32,064 bases of DNA. It comes from an uncultured Clostridia bacterium. Its GTDB lineage: Bacteria > Bacillota > Clostridia > Christensenellales > Aristaeellaceae. Positions 1 to 6,720 of this stretch are shown here, piece after piece. The position numbers and the translations under genes were made by a program. The notes below the pieces were generated by a model. That model saw only the letters and a list, made by a program, of their open reading frames with translations. It was not told the origin of the DNA and made no database searches. Each line of letters starts with the position of its first letter. The first letter of the stretch is position 1. Location: NCBI GenBank assembly GCA_937886445.1, contig CALGBY010000091.1, positions 1 to 32,064 on the forward strand. Reading direction: 5' to 3'.

Positions 1-51
1 TAACAACAGAGTGCAAAGTTAGTGATAATTTGCGAAACATCAGCACTTTTT

Positions 52-97
52 CAAAAAAAATCATGCAGAAGATGGAAAGGCTCCCACTTCTGCATGA
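52..97 (-). terminator. Rho-independent terminator after lpxA
   Basis: Perfect 11-bp stem (61-71 with 87-97, TCATGCAGAAG and its complement) around a 15-nt loop. On the minus strand it is followed by eight Ts (complement of 53-60). It lies about 50 bases past the lpxA stop and would end the efflux protein-lpxA transcript. Confidence 0.85.
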
Positions 98-148
98 ATT
101 TTAGGTTGTATGTGACGGGTAGAAAGTCGTCGAAAGAACTACCGCGAA

Positions 149-949
149 TTAATCTTCACGTGCCACGTGGCGGATGATGCCTTGCTTTGAGCTAGTGATG
201 AACTCCGTGATGGTGTTCGTCTCATAGCCTTCAGGAATCTGCTCGTGAATCTTGATAACGGCATCTTCAAGACTGAAATTACCTGCAGTGATGAGACGGA
301 ACGCATTGCTGACGTGACGAAGCACGCGTTCGTCGCAGTTCTCGATTACGCGCTGCATAATGTAGCTGTTGACACCCTGATAGCTGGCGGGATTGCCACC
401 GAAAACGCTGTAGGGGAGGATGTCCTGCTGCACGCGGCAGCCGCTCTTGAGGAGTGCCATGCGACCCACGCGGACCTTGTGCTGCACGACGCAGGCACTG
501 GAGAGAATGGCCCAGTTGTGGATTTCGCACTCGGGGGAGATGCTCACGCTGATACCAATGACGCAGTGGCTGCCGATCTGCACGTCGTGACAAACGTGGA
601 CCTTGTTCATCAGCGAGTTCTCATTGCCGATGACAGTGGCGCTCTCGGGAGTAAGGCTACCGGCAACGACCACATTCTCACGGATCACGTTGTCATCGCC
701 AATCTCCACACGGCAACGAGTGCCGGGGACGTAGTGGAAGTCCTGGGGAACGGAGCAGATGACGGTGTTCTGGTAGATGGTATTATTCTTGCCCATGCGA
801 GTACCATTGAGAATAGAAACGTAGGGCATGATTACGCAGTTATCACCAATCTCCACATCGCCTTCGATATAGGCAAAGGGATAGATGGTTACGTTTTCGC
901 CGATTTTAGCATTGGGATCGACGAAGGCTTGAGGACTGATGTTCTTCAT
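149..949 (-). CDS. lpxA: LpxA: acyl-ACP--UDP-N-acetylglucosamine O-acyltransferase
   Basis: The 266-residue product is a left-handed beta-helix (hexapeptide repeat) acyltransferase. The family moves a 3-hydroxyacyl chain from ACP to UDP-GlcNAc, the first step of lipid A synthesis in the cytoplasm. Hexapeptide repeats fill residues 8 to about 190 and a helical tail follows. H118 and H121, in VHVCHD, match the pair that includes the catalytic His of E. coli LpxA. The full length fits LpxA. The ATG lies 15 nt after the stop of the upstream efflux gene and has no Shine-Dalgarno sequence, which is normal in Bacteroidota but unlike every other gene here. Lipid A synthesis fits a diderm and not the Clostridia-like remainder. 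It could be a Bacteroidales LpxA paralogue and not the housekeeping copy. Confidence 0.85.
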   Translation of the reverse strand: MKNISPQAFVDPNAKIGENVTIYPFAYIEGDVEIGDNCVIMPYVSILNGTRMGKNNTIYQNTVICSVPQDFHYVPGTRCRVEIGDDNVIRENVVVAGSLTPESATVIGNENSLMNKVHVCHDVQIGSHCVIGISVSISPECEIHNWAILSSACVVQHKVRVGRMALLKSGCRVQQDILPYSVFGGNPASYQGVNSYIMQRVIENCDERVLRHVSNAFRLITAGNFSLEDAVIKIHEQIPEGYETNTITEFITSSKQGIIRHVARED

Positions 950-964
950 AAGTCGATAGAGGCT

Positions 965-2332
965 TTAGTTTGATCCGCCGCCGAGGGCTTGATAGAGAGT
1001 AATGGCAGCAACAACCTTCGAGTAACGGTTGTTGATGAGTCCAAGCTGGGCCTGGAGAAGGTTCATCTGAGCCGTGAGAATCTCAAGGTAGGTAGTTGTG
1101 TTGCCGTTGTGGAAAAGGAATTCGGTGTCGTCGTATGCCTTCTGGAGTTCGGCAACCTGCTCGGTACTGATGTCGATCTGCTCGCAAGCGCTATGGTACT
1201 GGGCAAGCGCGTTGCTCACTTCCTGACCTGCAGTGAGGAGCGACTTTTCGAAGTCAAGCTGCGCGTTCTCGAAGTCAATCTTCGAAATCTTGAGGTTACC
1301 GATCAACTGGCCACGGGCAAAGATAGGCTGTACGAGACTTCCAACACCTGCAGCAATGAACTTACCAGGATTAACAACCATTGAACCGAGGCTATTGGTG
1401 TACTGACCTGTACCAGAGATGGTAAGCTGGGGACACAACTGGCCGCGAGCCTTCATAACGCCATAGGTGGCATAGGCAAGACGATTCTCGGCAATAGCTA
1501 CGTCGGGACGGTTGGCAAGGAGTGCGAGGGGGTAACCGGTGCTGAACTCCTCGGGGAAACCATCGGCCGTAAAGGCAGAGCGCTCGATGGCATGGGGTGC
1601 TTCACCCTGAAGCATGCAGATGCTATTCTCCAACTCGCGCTGCTTATCACCTAGGGAGACGATGCCACTTTCGATGCTGAGAACCTGTGCCTTAGCACTG
1701 GCGATGGCCGCACTGTTTACATAACCCACTTCTTTGAATGCCTCCATGATTTCAATCTGCTTGTTCCAGATGCTGAGGGTTTTCTGGGAGGTGGCAAGCT
1801 GCTCGTCAAGCATCTGTAGGGCGAAGTAGAGATTAGCCATGCCGCAGATGATGCCCGTCTGCGCAGCTTGACGATTGAGTTGTACTTGCTGCACGGTAAG
1901 CTCGGTCTGCTTCAGTGAGTTGCGGAGCGTGCCGAAAGCGTCAATTTGCCAAGAAGCCTGGAGAGGAACAGAGTAAGTCTTGCTGTTGTCCATTCCCATA
2001 TCGAAAATCTTCGAGACGGTTCCACTGGGACTCAAAGCAATCTGGGGCAGATACTGGAACTTGTTGAGATGCAAAGCGATGTTGGCCGTTTTGAGCGCAT
2101 TGTCCACCTTGCGAAGGTCATAGTTCTGCGCTAGAGCCTTATTGATGTGCTGCTGCAGGATGGGGTCGGTGAAGACTTCCTGCCAGGGCGTAGTGCCGAA
2201 GCTGACAGAATCTTCGACCTCAAGGGGAGCGTTGAGTGCCACGGGGTCGCGATAAAGATCCTTGGTGATCTCTTCGATACGCTGATCGTTGCGCTCGTAG
2301 TTGCCCCAGAGACCACAGCTCGAGAGCAGCAT
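965..2332 (-). CDS. TolC/NodT-family outer-membrane efflux lipoprotein, start codon disrupted
   Basis: The product belongs to the outer-membrane factor family of RND tripartite pumps, trimeric channels through the outer membrane. Two OEP-type repeats rich in long helices can be seen, one from about residue 60 to 235 and one from 265 to 450, with the internal LLANRPDVAIAENRL motif typical of NodT-like factors. The first Met of the open frame lies inside the signal peptide (MLLSSC, with a lipobox Cys at residue 6). The frame runs on upstream as KYSSLYIIAGT to about 2365 and then meets TAG at the place where an ATG is expected. One extra base near 2367 would explain this. The gene is therefore a 5'-damaged copy, a sequencing or assembly error, or sits at a contig junction. 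lpxA follows after 15 nt and is probably cotranscribed. Confidence 0.82.
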   Translation of the reverse strand: MLLSSCGLWGNYERNDQRIEEITKDLYRDPVALNAPLEVEDSVSFGTTPWQEVFTDPILQQHINKALAQNYDLRKVDNALKTANIALHLNKFQYLPQIALSPSGTVSKIFDMGMDNSKTYSVPLQASWQIDAFGTLRNSLKQTELTVQQVQLNRQAAQTGIICGMANLYFALQMLDEQLATSQKTLSIWNKQIEIMEAFKEVGYVNSAAIASAKAQVLSIESGIVSLGDKQRELENSICMLQGEAPHAIERSAFTADGFPEEFSTGYPLALLANRPDVAIAENRLAYATYGVMKARGQLCPQLTISGTGQYTNSLGSMVVNPGKFIAAGVGSLVQPIFARGQLIGNLKISKIDFENAQLDFEKSLLTAGQEVSNALAQYHSACEQIDISTEQVAELQKAYDDTEFLFHNGNTTTYLEILTAQMNLLQAQLGLINNRYSKVVAAITLYQALGGGSN

Positions 2333-2492
2333 CGTGCCTGCTATAATATATAAAGATGAGTATTTCTATGCTTTAGGGTACTAAAACATGAAAATATTTT
2401 CATAAAATGGAAAAAATATGAAAATTTTGTAAAAAATATTGAAAAATAACGGCATTCACGATGATCCGGGGCTCGGGAACGGCACACTTCGA
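2333..2492. other. AT-rich intergenic stretch at the change of genome style
   Basis: It holds the broken 5' end of the efflux gene (2333-2369), then a very AT-rich run (about 2380-2448), then the 3' flank of cysE. I see no clear terminator for cysE. Gene content and ribosome-site style change across this interval, so a junction between two source genomes probably lies here, most simply near 2365-2400. Confidence 0.5.
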
Positions 2493-3122
2493 TCAGTGCG
2501 CGTGCAGCTGTTTTTCCAGATCGTCTATTCTCTGCGTCAGCTGGGTAAAACGTTCCAGCACCGGGTCGGGCAGATCCGCGTGTTTCAGGTCCACACCGAT
2601 ATCGGGGTTTTTGCTGCGTACCACGCGTCCCGGATTGCCTACCACCGTGCAGTGACTGGGAACATTCTTCAGCACGATACTGCCCGCGCCGATCTTTACA
2701 CCGTCTCCGATGGTGATGGGTCCCAGCACCTTGGCTCCGGCGCCTACAGTGACTCCGCTTCCGAGCGTCGGGTGACGCTTTCCGGTATCCTTTCCGGTAC
2801 CGCCCAGTGTCACGCCCTGATACAGCGTGACATTGTCACCGATGACGGCTGTTTCGCCGATGACGGTCCCGGCACCGTGGTCGATAAACAGCCCTTCACC
2901 GATCGAGGCGCCGGGATGGATATCGATGCCTGTACGCCTGCGCGAACGTGTATTGATCAGACGTGCGATCAGAAAATGCTTTTTCAGATACCAGCGATGC
3001 GCGTGCCGGTATGAGCGAAGCGCGCGAAAACCGGGATAGCACAGTACAACTTCAATACGGCTTTTTACAGCAGGGTCACGGTCCATTACCGCCTGTATGT
3101 CTCTTTTTAACTGTTCAAACAA
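2493..3122 (-). CDS. cysE: Serine O-acetyltransferase (CysE)
   Basis: The 209-residue protein would transfer acetyl from acetyl-CoA to L-serine, giving O-acetylserine for cysteine synthesis in the cytoplasm. A short helical N-terminal domain (1-60) is followed by a left-handed beta-helix with the SAT signature: GIDIHPGASIGEG, IDHGAGTVIGETA, and LGGTGKDTGKRHPTLG near 125-140. A short helical tail closes it. The start is TTG, chosen because a GGAG lies 6 nt upstream and the family N-terminus (MFEQLKRDIQAV) begins there. It is the last gene of the metallophosphoesterase-ppk-cysE set, 49 nt after ppk. The N-terminal domain is shorter than in E. coli CysE, as is usual in Bacillota. Confidence 0.93.
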   Translation of the reverse strand: MFEQLKRDIQAVMDRDPAVKSRIEVVLCYPGFRALRSYRHAHRWYLKKHFLIARLINTRSRRRTGIDIHPGASIGEGLFIDHGAGTVIGETAVIGDNVTLYQGVTLGGTGKDTGKRHPTLGSGVTVGAGAKVLGPITIGDGVKIGAGSIVLKNVPSHCTVVGNPGRVVRSKNPDIGVDLKHADLPDPVLERFTQLTQRIDDLEKQLHAH

Positions 3123-3171
3123 GGTTGACTCCGATCAGGAGCGGGAAAACAAATTCTCATGCTCCGTTTTT

Positions 3172-5277
3172 TTACATTCCGGCTTCATCGCTGCGGATGA
3201 TATCTTCAGCGGCTTCTCCGGAAACACGTGCGGCGGGTTCTTCATCCAGCATCAGCTCGGCAGGCCCGAGGATGCGGTTTTCCTGCGCGTTCAGAAGGGG
3301 TTCCGTACGCTCGACACGCTCATATTTGCCGCTCTTCTTTTTCTGCCATGCCTTCAGGTTGTCACGCAGTTCGTCCTTCACGGTGGCGATGATGCGGTTC
3401 TGGATATCGATATCCTCAACAGGGAACATCAGCTCCACACGCTTATCCAGGTTTCTGGGCATCCAGTCGGCGGAAGAAAGGTATACCTTGTGCTCGCCGC
3501 CGTTTTCAAAGATGAAAACGCGCGCGTGCTCAAGGAAGCGCCCGACGATGGAACGCACCCTGATGCCGGGATGCTTTTTGGTTTTGATGATGCAGATGCC
3601 GCGCACGATCAGGTCGATCTGTACGCCGGCCTCTTCCGCCTTATAGAGCAACTTTACGATATGCGGGTCGCAGAGGCTGTTCATCTTCGCGATGATGCGG
3701 GCGGTCATGCCGTCCTTCGCGTTTCTTGTCTCTCTGCGTATGCAGTCCTCCAGCGTCTCACGCAGATACAGCGGAGCAGCTACCAGCTTTTCCGCCTTTT
3801 CCGCCTCGGTGGGGCAGGTGAGAGAATTGAAGAACGCGGTGGCATCGCGGCCGATCGCCTCGTCACAGGTCATCAGACCCATATCTGTGTAAAGCTTGGC
3901 GGTGGAATCGTTGTAGTTACCGGTGGAAAGGTGTACATAGCGGTTGAGGCCGCCCTCCTCACGGCGCAGGATCAATGTGATCTTGCTGTGGCATTTCAGG
4001 TTCGGCACGCCGTAGAATACCTGGCATCCGGCCTTTTCAAGCTTTTCACACCAGTTGATATTGTTTTCCTCATCAAATCTGGCGCGTACCTCCACCAGGA
4101 CTGTGACCTGTTTTCCGTTCTTCGCGGCCTCTGTGAGAGCGGCAACGATGGGGCTCTTCCCGCTCACACGGTAAAGCGTCTGCTTGATCGCCAGAACATC
4201 GGGATCTTCGGCAGCTTGCCTGATCATGCGTACAACAGGCTCAAAGCTGTCGAACGGATGATGGAAGAACAGGTCGCCCTTGCGGATGGCTTCAAAAACA
4301 TTGCTGTCATTTTCAAGACGGGGATCCAGCTTGGGGGTAAAGGGAGTGAAGCACAGATCCTCCAGACCTTCAAGAGAGGAGATCTGCTTCATGAAATAAT
4401 CAGGATTCAACGGACCGTTTACGGCGATCACCTCGCGGTCGGTCACATCAAGATATTTTTTCAGCTTGCCGAGCAGAACCGGGTCAGAGCCGGTCATGAT
4501 CTCTACGCGTACCACCTGGCCCCACTTGCGCAGCTTCAGGTTTTTGCGCATTTCCACGATCAGCTCCTGCGGATCATCGTCGTTGTACACAAAGTCGGTA
4601 TTGCGGGTGATGCGGAAGGGCAGGATCGCGGAGGGCTTTACGCCGCCGAACAGCCTGTCCATGAACATGCTGAGTACATCCTCCAGCATGATGCCGCGCG
4701 CACGCCCCTGTCCCATCGGGAGCATGACCACACGGCTGATCCCCGCCGGCATGGGAACAAGCGCCATTTTTACGGCACTGCGTCCCTGAGGGGGAAGGGA
4801 GACGGCGATATGGATATGCTTCGCGGCCAGCAGAGGGAAGGGACGCCGGTCATCAATGGCACGCGGCGTGAGCAGGGGCTGGATCTCCCTGTCAAAATAA
4901 TCGCTCAGCCACTGCTTCTGATCGGCACTCAGATCATTGGCCTTCAGGAAATACACACCGGCGTTTTTGAGCTGCGGCAGATAATCATACTGAAGCAGAT
5001 CATACTGCCGTGCCACCTGCTTGCGTACGCGGCGCCAGATCTCATCCAGCTGTTCCTGACTGGTCATTCCGGAAGGATCCTTTTTGGTCTTTTTCACCGC
5101 GGTGCAGTCTCTTACCAGACCGCCGACGCGCACCATGAAAAATTCATCCAGATTGCTGGAACAGATCGATATAAATTTGCCCCGTTCCAGAATGGGGTTA
5201 TCAGTGTTGGCTGCTTCCTCAAGCACACGACGGTTGAAACTGATCCAGCTGAGTTCTCTGTTTTCATACTTGCTCAT
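3172..5277 (-). CDS. ppk: Polyphosphate kinase 1
   Basis: PPK1 reversibly moves the gamma-phosphate of ATP onto inorganic polyphosphate. The 701-residue protein shows the N domain (ENRELSWISFNRRVLEEA at residues 5-22), the head domain, and two phospholipase-D-like catalytic halves. H430 (LKCHSKITLI) is the expected autophosphorylated His and H584 (GRFLEHARVF) the second conserved His. The usual Cys- and Gly-rich loop before the second His reads ICIIKTKKHPG at 561-571, shorter than the common form. The start is the ATG at 5277, where the family N-terminus begins and a GCAGG site precedes it; the open frame extends 41 codons further upstream without family similarity. It sits 38 nt after the metallophosphoesterase and 49 nt before cysE, so cotranscription is likely. 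Confidence 0.95.
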   Translation of the reverse strand: MSKYENRELSWISFNRRVLEEAANTDNPILERGKFISICSSNLDEFFMVRVGGLVRDCTAVKKTKKDPSGMTSQEQLDEIWRRVRKQVARQYDLLQYDYLPQLKNAGVYFLKANDLSADQKQWLSDYFDREIQPLLTPRAIDDRRPFPLLAAKHIHIAVSLPPQGRSAVKMALVPMPAGISRVVMLPMGQGRARGIMLEDVLSMFMDRLFGGVKPSAILPFRITRNTDFVYNDDDPQELIVEMRKNLKLRKWGQVVRVEIMTGSDPVLLGKLKKYLDVTDREVIAVNGPLNPDYFMKQISSLEGLEDLCFTPFTPKLDPRLENDSNVFEAIRKGDLFFHHPFDSFEPVVRMIRQAAEDPDVLAIKQTLYRVSGKSPIVAALTEAAKNGKQVTVLVEVRARFDEENNINWCEKLEKAGCQVFYGVPNLKCHSKITLILRREEGGLNRYVHLSTGNYNDSTAKLYTDMGLMTCDEAIGRDATAFFNSLTCPTEAEKAEKLVAAPLYLRETLEDCIRRETRNAKDGMTARIIAKMNSLCDPHIVKLLYKAEEAGVQIDLIVRGICIIKTKKHPGIRVRSIVGRFLEHARVFIFENGGEHKVYLSSADWMPRNLDKRVELMFPVEDIDIQNRIIATVKDELRDNLKAWQKKKSGKYERVERTEPLLNAQENRILGPAELMLDEEPAARVSGEAAEDIIRSDEAGM

Positions 5278-5315
5278 AAATAATGCCTGCTTTCCGAATA
5301 TATTCTGATAATTAT

Positions 5316-6401
5316 TTAATGCGACAGTTCGTTGGTGAGGGTGATCATATCGACCTGCGGAGCGCAGAATACACGCATCGGAAGGGTATACCGGCTGCAT
5401 GTGCCGAGCCCGGGGGAAATGTACTGAAAAACACCGTTCACATAGCTCAGCCCTGATACTTCCTTTTCATCGGGAAACCAGTCCCACCCTCCGGCAATAC
5501 GGGAAGGAATGCGAACGGCACCGATGAGCGGCAGCCTTACCTGACCGCCGCACAAATGACCGCACAGCACAAGAGAGGCGCGATAACCGGTCTGTACACC
5601 GCGAACAAGGATCTCTTCCTTCATATCAGCGTCCTTTTCGGCGCGATAAGGGGCGTGCTTCAGCACGATATAGATATCGGACGCGCTCATGCGGCTGCGG
5701 GCGTCATCGATCCTGCTAAGCAGATCCATCCAGTATTCAAGATACAGCAGCATCGCGTCCCGCTCTTCGCTCGGTTCCTTCTGTTCCCAGCTTTGCTGCA
5801 CTTTGACCAGCTCGCGTCTCCGCGCGGCCGTATCCGTATTCATCGCTTCTTCCGGGCAAAACCATACGGTGCTTTTGCCGTAACGAACATCGGTGGGACA
5901 ATCCAGATAGATCGCGCCATGCGCCTGTGCTTCCAGCACCCAGGGCGCGTATGGACTGTCGCCGTCGTGCGGGGAGGAAAGGATGGGATCGGGATCCTCA
6001 TCACCGGAAATGAAGTATATCCTGTCCGTTCCGGGAAGACGGTCCAGCATATCGCAGAAGGCAGAGCAGTCGCCGTCCTTTCCGGTCATATCGCCGGTGA
6101 TGCATACAGCGGAGATCTTTGACGCCGAGGCACCCCAGGCAGTGCCCATCCTGCTCTGCGCGGCGCCGAATTCCCGGCCGTGCAGGTCGCTTATGTGCAG
6201 TATGGAGAAGTTGCCTGAAAGCTGCGGTACGGTCACCGTTGTTTTTTTGAATGAAACACGGGCGTTGTTGACACTGCTGAAGACAAAACAGATGATGACC
6301 AAAAACACTGCCAGGATGAACAACGCAAGCAGCGCTTTCAGAAAAGGATGGCCTTTTTTATCTTCGCTGCCGAACGAAATGTCTTCTTTATGAAAAGGCA
6401 T
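5316..6401 (-). CDS. Membrane-anchored metallophosphoesterase with altered metal motifs
   Basis: The 361-residue protein has an N-terminal cytoplasmic tail, one membrane helix (about 22-42) and an extracytoplasmic calcineurin-like phosphoesterase domain (about 64-300) of the YkuE type. Visible motifs are SDLHG (D72, H74), TGD (D104), KHAP (H249) and CGH (H282). Two expected ligands differ: the GNHD/E motif reads GDED at 133-136, and the second His of GHxH is Cys (GHLCGGQ, C284). Activity or metal preference may therefore differ from the family norm, and the substrate is unknown. It leads the set with ppk and cysE, which suggests a phosphate-related role, but that is inference. An AGGA lies 7 nt before the ATG, inside a dispersed repeat copy. 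Confidence 0.82.
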   Translation of the reverse strand: MPFHKEDISFGSEDKKGHPFLKALLALFILAVFLVIICFVFSSVNNARVSFKKTTVTVPQLSGNFSILHISDLHGREFGAAQSRMGTAWGASASKISAVCITGDMTGKDGDCSAFCDMLDRLPGTDRIYFISGDEDPDPILSSPHDGDSPYAPWVLEAQAHGAIYLDCPTDVRYGKSTVWFCPEEAMNTDTAARRRELVKVQQSWEQKEPSEERDAMLLYLEYWMDLLSRIDDARSRMSASDIYIVLKHAPYRAEKDADMKEEILVRGVQTGYRASLVLCGHLCGGQVRLPLIGAVRIPSRIAGGWDWFPDEKEVSGLSYVNGVFQYISPGLGTCSRYTLPMRVFCAPQVDMITLTNELSH

Positions 6402-6407
6402 GCTTAT

Positions 6408-6479
6408 GTCCTACCCTCCGGAAGAGGCACCAATGGCTGCTTGAAAAATGGGCCGAGACCATTTCCAAACTTGTGCCTT
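6408..6479 (+). repeat. Dispersed intergenic repeat, copy A
   Basis: This copy shares with the other three a first short hairpin (CCTC-CGGAA-GAGG), a GGCT-type segment, then TTGAAAAATGGGCCGA and an imperfect return arm (CCATTTCCAA). An extra outer pairing AGGCAC/GTGCCT closes it. It occupies the 5' leader of the metallophosphoesterase operon, antisense to that transcript, and supplies that gene's ribosome site on the opposite strand. Confidence 0.7.
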
Positions 6480-6503
6480 GAAACATAAAATGGTACAAAA
6501 TAT

Positions 6504-6531
6504 ATTATATACAAAAAAACCAAAAATGCAA
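6504..6531 (-). promoter_or_regulatory. Candidate sigma-A promoter of the phosphoesterase-ppk-cysE set
   Basis: On the minus strand TATAAT (6509-6504) lies 16 nt after TTGCAT (6531-6526). It sits about 100 nt before the phosphoesterase ATG. An alternative TTGACA is at 6554-6549, but its matching -10 is poor. Confidence 0.55.
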
Positions 6532-6678
6532 TATTAATGTAACAAATTTGTCAAAAATCAGGAGATATCAGGTAGCCCCGGAAAACGAGAACCGGAACAC
6601 GTGTGTTTTTGTCCTGCCTGATGAGATATGCATGTGATCATTCCGTATCAAAGGGCGCTGACAGGAAAGAAAAACAAA
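6532..6678. other. Gene-free stretch with an imperfect long hairpin
   Basis: Between the promoter above and the GH105 terminator there is no plausible gene. An imperfect nine-base pairing ATCAGGTAG (6567-6575) with CTGCCTGAT (6614-6622) encloses a CCGG/CCGG pairing. It could be an operator or a decayed element; no function can be assigned. Confidence 0.35.
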
Positions 6679-6705
6679 GTCAGCCCGCGCGGCGCGCGGG
6701 CTGAC
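6668..6705 (-). terminator. Rho-independent terminator after the GH105 gene
   Basis: Perfect 12-bp GC-rich stem (6679-6690 with 6694-6705, GTCAGCCCGCGC and its complement) with a 3-nt loop. On the minus strand it is followed by TTTGTTTTTC. It lies 15 nt past the GH105 stop. Confidence 0.92.
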
Positions 6706-6720
6706 GGGAGAAGCGAAATA

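Noticed and set aside
279..593. Alternative frames inside lpxA
   Set aside because: They overlap a clear hexapeptide-repeat enzyme and have no independent signals.
3097..5283. 728-codon plus-strand frame opposite ppk
   Set aside because: It is a shadow of the ppk reading frame with no domain signature; the minus-strand PPK1 is unmistakable.
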